DNA from: G963662655 sp963666875 | Lineage (GTDB): Bacteria > Cloacimonadota > Cloacimonadia > Cloacimonadales > JAIOQZ01 | NCBI GenBank assembly: GCA_963666875.2 | Contig: CAXXPU010000012.1 | Location: forward strand, 62,001-126,000 | Length of the DNA stretch: 64,000 nucleotides | Direction of reading: 5' to 3' | Shown here: positions 52,320-61,040 of the stretch, piece by piece | Position numbering within the stretch: the stretch's first letter is position 1 | Layout of the letters: every line of letters starts with the position of its first letter | Translations under genes and position numbers: made by a program | Notes under the pieces: model-generated | The model's database searches: none | What the model was told of the DNA's origin: nothing | The model's input: the letters and a program-made list of their open reading frames with translations, nothing else

Positions 52320-53387
52320 ATGAACAAAAAACGCGACAAAAAGAAGTTTTCACGGCAGAATGTTCGGCTCAGGAACCTGGATGCGGACGATCTGGATGCC
52401 TTCTATACGGAGGAAATCAACGAGGAGAAGCGCGCCAGCAAGAAAGCGCCCGAGAAGGGAAAGCAGACGCTGAAATCGGACGTTAGGCTGGAAAAGGCAC
52501 GGGTTCTGGAGGTGCAGACGAATCATGTCGCGATCGTTGAACTTGACGGAAAACCATTGCAGTGTACGATCAGCGGCAGGCTGAAGAACCTGAATTTCGA
52601 GACGCGGAATCTGGTCTTCGCAGGCGACTGGGTGCACGTGGATCGTTCGCAGGACGATCCGCGCATCGAGGAAATCCTGCCGCGCGGAAATTCCCTCTCG
52701 CGGTTCTCGGAAGAAGAATTCCAGAAGGAGATCGTGGTTGCGGCAAATATCGATCAGGTGGTGATAACCTGCTCGTGGACGCAACCGGAGCTTCGATTGG
52801 GATTACTGGATCGCTATCTGTGCAGCGCCGGAATTGCGGAGATCGACGCGATCATCTGCGTGAACAAGATCGATCTGGCCGATTCACTCGGCGAGGTACG
52901 GAAGGCGTTCGAATACTACATGAACAGCGATTACATCGTCAGCCTGACTTCTGCAAAGACAGGCGAGGGGATCGACGAACTGCGCAATATGCTGATCGGA
53001 AAGCAAACGGTGTTTTCCGGGCATTCCGGCGTGGGGAAGACCTCGCTGATCAACAGCCTGCACCCGAATTACGACGCTGAGGTGTCGCACATCAGCGAAT
53101 CGACGGGCAAGGGTCGGCACACGACCACCAGAACCTGCCTGATTCCGTTCTCATTTGGCGGGTATCTGGTCGATACGCCTGGTATCAAGACGTTCGGTTT
53201 GCATCGCAACGATCAGGATGTACTGCCGCATGTATTTCCCGGATTCGCTCGTTTTGCGGTGGGATGCAGGTTCAGCGACTGCACCCATACCCACGAGACG
53301 GAATGCGGCGTGAAAGACGCGGTCGAGCGGGGCGATATCCCGCAGCCGCGCTATGAATCGTATCTGAGGATCATGGAATCATTATGA
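52320..53387 (+). CDS. rsgA: Ribosome small subunit GTPase RsgA
   Basis: The start at 52320 (MNKKRDKKKFSRQ) is preferred over an upstream ATG at 52281 inside repeat DNA. The 355-residue protein has an OB fold (about 60-125), a circularly permuted GTPase with order G4 (CVNKIDLAD), G1 (GHSGVGKTSLINSL), G3 (VDTPGIK), and a C-terminal zinc-binding domain (CRFSDCTHTHETEC). It matures the 30S subunit. The Shine-Dalgarno AGAAGG is contributed by a repeat unit. Its stop overlaps nadK. Confidence 0.95.
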   Translation: MNKKRDKKKFSRQNVRLRNLDADDLDAFYTEEINEEKRASKKAPEKGKQTLKSDVRLEKARVLEVQTNHVAIVELDGKPLQCTISGRLKNLNFETRNLVFAGDWVHVDRSQDDPRIEEILPRGNSLSRFSEEEFQKEIVVAANIDQVVITCSWTQPELRLGLLDRYLCSAGIAEIDAIICVNKIDLADSLGEVRKAFEYYMNSDYIVSLTSAKTGEGIDELRNMLIGKQTVFSGHSGVGKTSLINSLHPNYDAEVSHISESTGKGRHTTTRTCLIPFSFGGYLVDTPGIKTFGLHRNDQDVLPHVFPGFARFAVGCRFSDCTHTHETECGVKDAVERGDIPQPRYESYLRIMESL

Positions 53388-54247
53388 AAAAGCGTGTTTG
53401 CATCTATCTGAATCCTTATTACCCGAAGCCGGCGTGTGTCATCGATGTTCTGAAAGGGCTGATCGAAGAGATTCCGCTCGACCTCTACGGGCTGGAAGAA
53501 CAGAGGGAATTACTGCCCGATTTCGTCAAGCCGGTTACTGTCGATGAGGCGAAGAAGATATCGCTCGACTGGATTTTCGTGTTCGGCGGCGATGGAACCA
53601 TTCTCCGTTCGGTTCACTTCTCGCTGGATACGAAAACGCCGATCCTGGGCATCAATCTCGGCAGACGCGGTTTCTTGTCCGATGTGTCGCTCAAGGAGCT
53701 GCACAAGTCGGTCTGGAAGCTTCTGGAAGGCAAATATACCATCCAGGAGCGGATGCTGCTTCGTGCGGTAGTCCGACGGGACGCCAAGAACATCTATCGC
53801 GGTCTGGCGCTCAACGACGTGATCGTCCACAAGGGTAAAAACCCCACGTTGATCGACGTCCGATTGTGCGTGGATCGCAGGTTTGTGCTCGAAGCGCGTT
53901 GCGACGGCATGATCGCCTCAAGCCCGACCGGTTCGACCGCATATTCGCTCTCCGCGGGTGGGCCCATCCTTTCGCCGGTGATGGAAGCGATCGTGGTCGC
54001 GCCGCTCAATCCGCACGTGATGTCGATCCGGCCGCTGCTCTTCTCGGCGACTGATTCCATCAGTTTCCGTCTGGCGCGTTCACATGGAGAGAGCATGCTT
54101 CAACTGGACGGTCAGAACGTCCTGGAATTGCACAATCGTGACGATATTCTGATCACTGCCGCGACGAAGAAAGTTTGTTTCGTCAAGCTCTCCAATAAAA
54201 CGTTTTATCAGATTCTTCGCAAGAAGATGCACATGGGACGAGTATGA
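53384..54247 (+). CDS. nadK: NAD kinase
   Basis: The 287-residue enzyme phosphorylates NAD to NADP. It contains the catalytic GGDGT motif (VFGGDGTILRSV), the conserved LGRRGFLSD segment and the binding-site region GMIASSPTGSTAYSLSAGGPI. Its ATG overlaps the rsgA stop (ATGA) and its own stop overlaps recN, so the trio is translationally coupled. With nadD upstream, the operon holds two steps of NAD(P) synthesis. Confidence 0.96.
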   Translation: MKKRVCIYLNPYYPKPACVIDVLKGLIEEIPLDLYGLEEQRELLPDFVKPVTVDEAKKISLDWIFVFGGDGTILRSVHFSLDTKTPILGINLGRRGFLSDVSLKELHKSVWKLLEGKYTIQERMLLRAVVRRDAKNIYRGLALNDVIVHKGKNPTLIDVRLCVDRRFVLEARCDGMIASSPTGSTAYSLSAGGPILSPVMEAIVVAPLNPHVMSIRPLLFSATDSISFRLARSHGESMLQLDGQNVLELHNRDDILITAATKKVCFVKLSNKTFYQILRKKMHMGRV

Positions 54248-55920
54248 TCAAATCATTGCGTATCAGGAACTTCGTGCTGGTTCGTGACATGGAACTGCAC
54301 TTCGATAAAGGACTTCACGTGCTGACCGGCGAGACCGGCGCCGGTAAGTCGGTGATCGCGGGCGCCATTGCGGTGATCATGGGTTCGCCCGTACGCGCCG
54401 AGATGCTCTACGATCCCGAAAAACCCGCCTGGCTGGAAGCCACCTTTGAGCCGGATTCGGGCGATGCGGAGCTACTCGAACTGATGCGAAAGCACGAAAT
54501 CGAGCTATCCGACGGTGAGATTTTCTTCGGCAAGGAGATCACCGTTAAAAGTAGCGGCAAGAGCTTCATCAACGGACGCCGCGTCACCGCCTCGATTATC
54601 CGCGAGTTCCACGACTGTCTGATCGACTACAGCCGACAGAGCGATCAATCGCTGCTGTTCGATATTCGGCACCAGCTCGACGTTCTCGACCGGTTTGGCG
54701 AACTGGTCTCAGCGCGAAACAAATACCTTCAGACCTTTCGCCAGGCGCAGAAGTTGCAGAAAGACCTCCGGCGGATGCAGGACGAGGAGGCGGCGCAGCG
54801 GGAACGTGTCGCGCTCTATCGCTACCAGGTGGAAGAGCTTGAAGCGCTCGACCTCCGGGAGGGCGAGGACGACAGTTTGCAGGCTGAATTGAACCTCTTG
54901 CAGCACACGGAGGATATCCAGCGGATCGCGGACGAGATCGAGCAGGAGGTTTTCGAATCGGAGAACTCGGTTTTCGACCGTGTGCAGTCGTACATCAAGG
55001 AACTCACGGACTACGAGAAGGACAACGAAGGGATCGCGAACGCCAATATCGCCCTCCGCGATGCACTCGCAAATCTCGACGCCGCCGTGCAGGAAATGCG
55101 GGTGGTGCGGGACTCTCTGGAGACCGATCCCGGAAGACTTACCGGTATCGAGGACCGCATCAACCAGATCAATCGTTTCAAACAGAAGTATCACTGCGAC
55201 CTGGACGGAATATTCATATATCTTCGGAAGATCCAGGGCGAAATCGATAACTACAAGACCCATACCGGTGAAATCGAGAAACTGCAAAGCGAGCTTGCCG
55301 ACACGCTCGGAAAGCTGAAGAAACAGGCGGAAGCACTCTCGAAGGCGCGAAGGAAAAAAGCGGAGGAATTCAGCCGTCAGCTCGAGAAGGATCTGAAGCG
55401 GCTGGCGATTCCGGAAGCCGTTTTCAGCATCGAGTTCCACGATCCAAGCGACTACTCGGAGACCGGGATTGATCGCATCGAATACCTGTTCTCGGCGAAC
55501 CGTGGCGTGAAGCCGCATCTGCTGCGTCAGGTCGCTTCCGGCGGCGAGCTTTCGCGCGTGCATCTCACCATCATGAAGATACTTGCGGAAAAGGATGCTG
55601 GAAAGACAATCATCTTCGACGAGGTCGATACGGGGATCGGCGGAAAGACGGGCGACGTGCTCGGCGAATACATACGCAGCATCAGCGATTTCCACCAGAT
55701 CATCTGCATTACGCACCTTCCGCAGGTGGCATCCTACGCAAAAAAGCACCTTGCGATAGAAAAAGTTATTGACTCTGAACATACCGAGATTCAAATAAGA
55801 AATTTAGATGCGGATGGCAGTATCAGAGAGATTGCGCGAATGCTGTCCGGTGACCAGAGTGCGCTTGCACTCGAACATGCAAGAGAATTACGAACAAAAA
55901 ATAATGTGAGGAACGAATGA
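54244..55920 (+). CDS. recN: DNA repair protein RecN
   Basis: The 558-residue SMC-like ATPase has the N-terminal Walker A GETGAGKSVI, two long coiled-coil arms (about 150-350), and the C-terminal ABC signature (LLRQVASGGELSRV) with Walker B (TIIFDEVDTGIGG) and D-loop-like segments ending ITHLPQVASYA. It takes part in recombinational repair of double-strand breaks. The start overlaps nadK by four bases and the stop overlaps the DUF4349 gene by four bases. Confidence 0.96.
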   Translation: MIKSLRIRNFVLVRDMELHFDKGLHVLTGETGAGKSVIAGAIAVIMGSPVRAEMLYDPEKPAWLEATFEPDSGDAELLELMRKHEIELSDGEIFFGKEITVKSSGKSFINGRRVTASIIREFHDCLIDYSRQSDQSLLFDIRHQLDVLDRFGELVSARNKYLQTFRQAQKLQKDLRRMQDEEAAQRERVALYRYQVEELEALDLREGEDDSLQAELNLLQHTEDIQRIADEIEQEVFESENSVFDRVQSYIKELTDYEKDNEGIANANIALRDALANLDAAVQEMRVVRDSLETDPGRLTGIEDRINQINRFKQKYHCDLDGIFIYLRKIQGEIDNYKTHTGEIEKLQSELADTLGKLKKQAEALSKARRKKAEEFSRQLEKDLKRLAIPEAVFSIEFHDPSDYSETGIDRIEYLFSANRGVKPHLLRQVASGGELSRVHLTIMKILAEKDAGKTIIFDEVDTGIGGKTGDVLGEYIRSISDFHQIICITHLPQVASYAKKHLAIEKVIDSEHTEIQIRNLDADGSIREIARMLSGDQSALALEHARELRTKNNVRNE

Positions 55921-56852
55921 TCAGCTTACGACGTAAATACAAAATGTATATCGTGATCGGTATCGTCTTACTTTCCATTTTTATTGCCCTGAGATTTTCC
56001 AACGTCATGGACGTCTTCGGCAAAAAACAGGTAACCAATCTCGACAAGCTGGAAGTGACCAAGGATTTCGAGAAGAAGGAAAACTTCAGAAAGATCGAAA
56101 TATCCTACAATATCAAGGATTACGAGGAATTTACGGCACAGATTGAAGGCCTCAAGAGTGAATTCGAGATCGAAGAAGAATACTTCGACGACGAGAAGGG
56201 AAAATACTGTGTCGCCATTCTCAATTTCCCGGATTCGCTTGCGACGGAAATTACCGCCCGTCTTCGCGCGATTCCAGGCAGCAACGACTATCAGATCGAA
56301 ACGCAGAAGACCCCGCCACCACTCAACATCGAAGACCACAAGCTCAATTACGAGTTCTTGAAAGATCGTCTTCAACGCAGTATGGAAGTGACAACCACTG
56401 CGGATAATCTGACTCGTCTCGAAGGCAGAATGGCCAAGGTGCAGGCATCGATCGACAGCTTGAATATGGTGGAAGAACGCTATCTGATGAACAAAGAAAC
56501 CGCAACGGTTCTGGTCAAGGTGCTGATTAGCGCATCGACCGGAACGACCGTGATCCAGAAAGTTCTCTCCTTCGTGAAGAACTTTGTGCTCGCGTTCATC
56601 TTCCTGACCGTGCTTTTCTTCCTGATTTACTTCGGTCTCTCCATCATTCTGCGGCTTATGTCGTATTTCGGTATCCGGACCTCGCGTTCCAGCGGATCCG
56701 GCGGCTATAACTATTACAACAAGAAAGGCTACGGCAGCTACGGCTACGGTGGTTACGGCTACGGTGGTTACGGCAGCTACGGCCGCAGACGTAAAGTCAA
56801 ACGTATCTACAAAAACAAGGACGAAGAATCGAAGGATAAGGAAGAAGATTGA
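55917..56852 (+). CDS. DUF4349 membrane protein with glycine/tyrosine-rich tail
   Basis: The 311-residue protein has an N-terminal transmembrane helix (about 9-26), a DUF4349-type periplasmic domain with a beta-alpha repeat (FRKIEISYNIKDYEEF) and a coiled coil (DRLQRSMEVTTTADNL), then a C-terminal transmembrane helix (about 223-245). The cytoplasmic tail contains a roughly 22-residue low-complexity run built from GYGG/GSYG units (bases about 56726-56785) followed by a basic end (RRRKVKRIYKNKD). DUF4349 function is unknown. It is coupled to recN and to the NfeD-like gene by four-base overlaps. Confidence 0.8.
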   Translation: MISLRRKYKMYIVIGIVLLSIFIALRFSNVMDVFGKKQVTNLDKLEVTKDFEKKENFRKIEISYNIKDYEEFTAQIEGLKSEFEIEEEYFDDEKGKYCVAILNFPDSLATEITARLRAIPGSNDYQIETQKTPPPLNIEDHKLNYEFLKDRLQRSMEVTTTADNLTRLEGRMAKVQASIDSLNMVEERYLMNKETATVLVKVLISASTGTTVIQKVLSFVKNFVLAFIFLTVLFFLIYFGLSIILRLMSYFGIRTSRSSGSGGYNYYNKKGYGSYGYGGYGYGGYGSYGRRRKVKRIYKNKDEESKDKEED

Positions 56853-57097
56853 ACGAAATCTGGTGGTTCCTGATCGGGATTCTGTTTCTGATCGGCGAGA
56901 TTGTCGGTCGCGGATACCTGCTTCTGAGCCTCGGTTTCGCATCCATCATCGCCGGACTGATATCGCTTCGATTTCTGAATCCCTTCATTCAGGTGATTGC
57001 GTTCGCGGTTCTCACGGCAATATTCTTCACGTTCATTCGTAAATATGCAGACCGGTTCATCGTGACCGGAGCGAAGAAGCAACCAACAGGAGGTTGA
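56849..57097 (+). CDS. Short NfeD-like membrane protein
   Basis: The 82-residue protein has two or three hydrophobic helices (MNEIWWFLIGILFLIGEIV; a central FASIIAGLISL; FAVLTAIFFTF), the layout of the membrane half of NfeD proteins. The usual C-terminal OB domain is absent. NfeD partners act with membrane proteases or flotillins, neither of which is present here. It overlaps the DUF4349 gene by four bases, and the stop is directly followed by eno. Confidence 0.7.
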   Translation: MNEIWWFLIGILFLIGEIVGRGYLLLSLGFASIIAGLISLRFLNPFIQVIAFAVLTAIFFTFIRKYADRFIVTGAKKQPTGG

Positions 57098-57098
57098 T

Positions 57099-58379
57099 AT
57101 GTCAGAAATTATTGGTGTATATGCACGAGAAATACTGGATTCCCGCGGGAATCCCACCGTCGAAGTGGAGGTCATGCTCGAATCTGGAATCTACGGCCGT
57201 GCCGCAGTTCCGAGCGGTGCATCGACCGGCGAGCATGAAGCCGTCGAACTTCGCGACGAAGATCCCGAACGCTACGGCGGCAAGGGTGTCCTCACCGCGG
57301 TTCAGAACGTCAACGATATTATCGGACCGGAGCTGCTCGGCTTCGATGCCCACGACCAGAAAGAGATCGACGCCATGATGATCGAGCTGGACGGCACGGA
57401 GAACAAGGGACGTCTGGGCGCGAACGCCATCCTCGGCGTATCGCTCGCCTGCGCGCGCGCAATGTCGCTGGAACTTGGAATGCCGCTCTACCGCTACATC
57501 GGCGGAACCAACGCGTCGGTGATCCCGGTTCCCATGGCGAACATCATGAATGGCGGAAAGCACGCCGACAACAACGTCGATCTGCAGGAATTCATGGTGA
57601 TGCCGCTGGGCGCGCCGGACTTCAGAACAGGCTTGCAGATGGCGGCGGAAGTATTCCACTCGCTCAAAAAGTTCCTCAAGAAGGGCGGCTACAGCACTGC
57701 GGTCGGCGACGAAGGCGGTTTCGCACCCAACCTTAAATCCAACGAAGAAGCGCTCGATTTCATCGTGAAGGCGATCGAACTCGCCGGCTACAAGCCGGGT
57801 GAGGATATCTTCATCGCGCTCGATCCGGCTTCCTCGGAGTTCTTCGTCGATGGCAAGTACCAGCTCAAGGCAGAGAATGCGAGCCTCACGTCCGCCGAGA
57901 TGGTCGATTACTACGCCAATATGGTCGCCAAATACCCGATCGTGTCCATCGAGGACGGTCTGGCAGAAGACGACTGGGACGGTTGGAAGCTGATGACGCA
58001 GAAGCTCGGTAAAAAGATCCAGATCGTGGGCGACGATCTCTTTGTGACCAATGTCAAGCGCCTCGCGCGCGGTATCGAGGAAAAGGCAGCCAATTCGATC
58101 CTGATTAAGCTCAACCAGATCGGTACGCTGACCGAGACCCTCGACACCATCGAACTGGCGAAGCGGCACAACTTCACCAACGTCATCTCGCACCGCAGCG
58201 GCGAAACCTGCGATTCGTTCATCGCGGACCTCGCTGTCGCCGTGAACGCCGGACAGATCAAGACCGGTTCGATCTGCCGCAGCGAACGTATCGCGAAGTA
58301 CAACCAGCTCCTTCGCATCGAAGAGGAACTCGGCTCTGCTGCGCAATACCTCGGCAAGGGCGTTTTCTACAACCTGTAA
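57099..58379 (+). CDS. eno: Enolase
   Basis: The 426-residue glycolytic enzyme converts 2-phosphoglycerate to phosphoenolpyruvate. Signatures include AREILDSRGNPTVEVEV, PSGASTGEHEAVELRD, the lid-region GDEGGFAPNL, the magnesium aspartate/glutamate run SIEDGLAEDDWDGWKLM, LVTNVKRL-type loops and the motif ILIKLNQIGTLTET. SHRSGETCDSFIADLAVA is also present. GGAGG precedes the ATG, which follows the NfeD-like stop by one base. A terminator follows. Confidence 0.97.
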   Translation: MSEIIGVYAREILDSRGNPTVEVEVMLESGIYGRAAVPSGASTGEHEAVELRDEDPERYGGKGVLTAVQNVNDIIGPELLGFDAHDQKEIDAMMIELDGTENKGRLGANAILGVSLACARAMSLELGMPLYRYIGGTNASVIPVPMANIMNGGKHADNNVDLQEFMVMPLGAPDFRTGLQMAAEVFHSLKKFLKKGGYSTAVGDEGGFAPNLKSNEEALDFIVKAIELAGYKPGEDIFIALDPASSEFFVDGKYQLKAENASLTSAEMVDYYANMVAKYPIVSIEDGLAEDDWDGWKLMTQKLGKKIQIVGDDLFVTNVKRLARGIEEKAANSILIKLNQIGTLTETLDTIELAKRHNFTNVISHRSGETCDSFIADLAVAVNAGQIKTGSICRSERIAKYNQLLRIEEELGSAAQYLGKGVFYNL

Positions 58380-58407
58380 AGGATTGTCGCTAAACAAACT
58401 ATATACA

Positions 58408-58459
58408 AGCTCTCATTCTAATCCTGATGGAAACGGGATGAAAATGAGAGCTGTTTTTT
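58408..58459 (+). terminator. Rho-independent terminator of the eno operon
   Basis: AGCTCTCATT (58408-58417) pairs with AATGAGAGCT (58443-58452), with an inner ATCC/GGAT pairing, followed by GTTTTTT. It lies about 30 bases after the enolase stop. Confidence 0.85.
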
Positions 58460-58693
58460 ACATTGCGGTCATATTCATCGCTGTAAGCGCTTATTTCCGA
58501 GCGGCGTGAGATTATCCGACCTTTGATGTGCGCCCGGCGGTCACGCGCTACGAGACAAGAGAGATGCAGAACCGAATATCGGCGGATCAATAGATCACCA
58601 AACCGATTACACCGTTTGGTAATCCGCCTGCTGGAGGACAAAATCGGCGTTGTCTGGGAGGATTTCTCCACCTATATTATCCTTGTGAAATGA
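58438..58693 (+). pseudogene. Possible decayed gene in the eno downstream gap
   Basis: An ATG at 58438 opens 23 codons of signal-peptide-like sequence (MKMRAVFYIAVIFIAVSAYF) ending in TGA 58509. A second frame (58526-58693, 55 codons) ends with protein-like RLLEDKIGVVWEDFSTYIIL. The 58380-58739 gap thus looks like the shell of a short exported-protein gene. No parent family is recognised and coding is doubtful. Confidence 0.25.
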
Positions 58694-58739
58694 AATTGAT
58701 GTATTCCGTTAAATATGAAAAGACTGGAGCGATACGGCA

Positions 58740-60215
58740 ATGATATTACTGGGAGACAAGCGAACCAAGTCGTTGAAGATATTACGGCGCGTCATCGTCA
58801 AACCGCATCGTATTGAACTGCGCATCGTCGATTACCGTGTGTCCTCCTATTTGATGTATCTCGATAATGATTCGATCCTCATCTCCGAATTCGAACCGAA
58901 GATGTACAACAACCTGCTCGAACACTTCTCGGAATTTACCATGTATCTGTCCGAACTGATCGGCTTCGAGCGACTCGACCATACCTTCAAGTCGGAGCTC
59001 CTGGAAGAGACGACCTACAAAAATACCAAAGCCTATCGACTGAGCGTACCTGAGCTTGTGGATACCAAGTCATCCCGCTACGTGATCAAGCCGCTTCTGT
59101 CCGACAATGTTGCGATCCGGTTCAAGCTGAAGGATATGCCGCAGTTCAGGAGGGTGGAGGAGATCACCGAGGATAGGCTGGTCATTACCGGCAGCTATGC
59201 CCATTTCCGCTCGGAGTACGGCAAGGAAGTTTCCGGACTGGAGCTGAAGCTTCCCTTCGAGCGCGTGGTGTTCTCGGCTGTCTTCCAGCATCTCGGGGGC
59301 GATAAATACGCCTTCGAAGAAAACATGAACGATACCGAAATGCGCAGCCTGTTGTATCAGTATGCCGAGATGGATTTCGCCGACAAGAACAAGCTATCCC
59401 ACTACGATATCCACAAAAAGGCGGAAGAACAGCCGAAAGATACGGCGGAGAGGCAGCGTAGCGTGGTGTTGCTGGTTGACGACAAGCCGGTGGTGACCGA
59501 CATCGTGCGACAGATGCTGGAGAGCAAGACCGATTACGAGGTGATCGTCTCCAACGACAGCACCAGGACCATGGAGTTGGTCATCGAACACGAACCGGAC
59601 GTCATTCTGCTGGACATGAAGATGCCCGAAATGAGCGGAATGGAGGTCGCGCAGCTCCTGAAAGAAAAGCGGATAACCGCCCGGATCCCGATCATTTTCA
59701 TGACCGCTTTCAACGATATGAGGACCTTCAATGAAGCCGCTGAACTCGGCGTTGCCGGTTATCTGTTGAAGCCTATCGATTCCAAGAAGCTGGTCGCGAA
59801 ACTGAAAGAGGTGATCACGGGCAAGCAGAAGACGAGCTTCGATTTGAAAAACACCACGATGTACATCTGCTCAGACGATGAGAGCTTCAGTCACGAGCTT
59901 CAGTCAACGTTGCGAGATCGCGAGGTTGAAGCACGGCATTTTCGCTCCATGGAAGACATGATCCGCGACAAGGTCGATGCGGATATCAGCGTGATCTTTA
60001 TAAAGATGAAGGGTCACGGCGGGATGTCGCTTTCCATCGTGAACACGACCCGCAGAAGGGATCAACTCAAGAATGCCTACATCATCGTATATCCGCAAAA
60101 AGAATCGGAATTAAAACTGTTAAAAGCCTTGAACGATCCGCGGCTGATCACCCTCAATAATACGGTGGCAGCGGGTAAACTCGGATCGAAACTGGAAAAA
60201 TACCTGGGAGTGTAA
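58740..60215 (+). CDS. Response regulator with unusual N-terminal and degenerate second receiver-like domain
   Basis: The 491-residue protein has an N-terminal region (about 1-225) with no clear family, possibly PilZ/YcgR-like in layout. A canonical receiver domain follows (about 241-360) with acidic pair D247/D248 (LLVDDKPV), phospho-acceptor D292 (ILLDMKMPEMSG), T322 and K344 (YLLKPID). A final domain (about 370-491) has receiver-like strands (TTMYICSDDESF) but lacks the phospho-aspartate motif. No kinase is adjacent. It ends three bases before the lipoprotein gene. The N-terminal domain assignment is weak. Confidence 0.75.
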   Translation: MILLGDKRTKSLKILRRVIVKPHRIELRIVDYRVSSYLMYLDNDSILISEFEPKMYNNLLEHFSEFTMYLSELIGFERLDHTFKSELLEETTYKNTKAYRLSVPELVDTKSSRYVIKPLLSDNVAIRFKLKDMPQFRRVEEITEDRLVITGSYAHFRSEYGKEVSGLELKLPFERVVFSAVFQHLGGDKYAFEENMNDTEMRSLLYQYAEMDFADKNKLSHYDIHKKAEEQPKDTAERQRSVVLLVDDKPVVTDIVRQMLESKTDYEVIVSNDSTRTMELVIEHEPDVILLDMKMPEMSGMEVAQLLKEKRITARIPIIFMTAFNDMRTFNEAAELGVAGYLLKPIDSKKLVAKLKEVITGKQKTSFDLKNTTMYICSDDESFSHELQSTLRDREVEARHFRSMEDMIRDKVDADISVIFIKMKGHGGMSLSIVNTTRRRDQLKNAYIIVYPQKESELKLLKALNDPRLITLNNTVAAGKLGSKLEKYLGV

Positions 60216-60217
60216 TT

Positions 60218-60820
60218 ATGAAATGGGTTCTGCCAATACTTGCCTTCGCGCTGATCTTGACTGGCTGTGACAGCTCCGGTGAGCTGCGCGTCAAGAACGA
60301 CACGAAACACTTACTGTTCTTCACGATCGACGGATCGTCCTACGAGGTGCCGGACAGCGGTTCGGTAACGGTCGAGCTCGATGTCGATAAGGACTGGGAG
60401 ATATTCGATACCAATGCGAAGAACTACGATCTGCTTATCGAGGGAGAGACCTTTCTGATCTATGCCGGATCCACCAGCGGCTACACCAATGAAACGCAAG
60501 TTGAAATCGAAGACGGCAAGACGCTCGACGTCTATGCGGCGCCTACGCACGCCTGCGTGAAGGTGATTAACAACTGCGATGTCGAGGTGGCTCGGGTGCT
60601 GTACGACAGATACAAAGACGGACTTCTGCAAGAGAACAATATCCCGATCTGCGACGAGGGTGTTCCGCCCGGAACGTCCTGGTATTATCGGCTGACACCA
60701 TCGTCCGATTCATCCGATATTTCCTACGCTTTCACGGTCGAACTGGAAGACGGCTCCAGCGTCCAGTATCCTGCCTCGATCCTGGATGTGGACGACCAAT
60801 TTCTGATCGAATTGAACTAG
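60218..60820 (+). CDS. Lipoprotein of unknown function
   Basis: The 200-residue protein has a signal peptide with lipobox LTGC (Cys about 17) and two beta-rich segments: GELRVKNDTKHLLFFTIDG, and HACVKVINNCDVEVARVLYD after residue 105. They look like a duplicated domain, each starting with a (V/L)-x-V-x-N-(D/N) strand. It follows the response regulator gene by two bases, so the two are probably one transcript. No family is recognised. A palindromic repeat begins 12 bases after its stop. Confidence 0.75.
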   Translation: MKWVLPILAFALILTGCDSSGELRVKNDTKHLLFFTIDGSSYEVPDSGSVTVELDVDKDWEIFDTNAKNYDLLIEGETFLIYAGSTSGYTNETQVEIEDGKTLDVYAAPTHACVKVINNCDVEVARVLYDRYKDGLLQENNIPICDEGVPPGTSWYYRLTPSSDSSDISYAFTVELEDGSSVQYPASILDVDDQFLIELN

Positions 60821-60832
60821 ACAGATAGGAAT

Positions 60833-60966
60833 AACCCCCTTTATCCCATTATAGAGATACAGGTTTTCGTTCCGAAAACCTACACCTTCTCAGGGGGGTG
60901 AGAAAGTGATCGGATCGTAAGCTTGTCCGTTCTCTCACCCCCCTGATAAGGGGGGATAAAGGGGGG
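60833..60966. repeat. Paired palindromic dispersed repeat interrupted by IS481 and a small palindrome
   Basis: The left arm (60833-60905) has lost its core to a nested small palindrome (AGGTTTTCG/CGAAAACCT at 60861-60881). The right arm (60930-60966) is intact up to the G-run where IS481 copy 2 is inserted. The expected GGGGTTATT end continues after the IS at 62330. Confidence 0.8.
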
Positions 60967-61040
60967 GTACAAACCGGGAAGATAGGTGACAAAATAGACC
61001 GGGAAGATAGGTAATACTCAAAAAGCATTGAGGAGAGCCT

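Noticed and set aside
56726..56785. Short tandem repeat in the DUF4349 gene as a phase-variation tract
   Set aside because: The unit is in frame (codons for Gly-Tyr-Gly) and copy changes would not shift the frame.
57102..58397. Long open frame antisense to enolase, and similar long antisense frames over recN, glnA and the large secreted genes
   Set aside because: They mirror well-identified genes, show no recognisable family and arise from codon bias in G+C-rich coding DNA.
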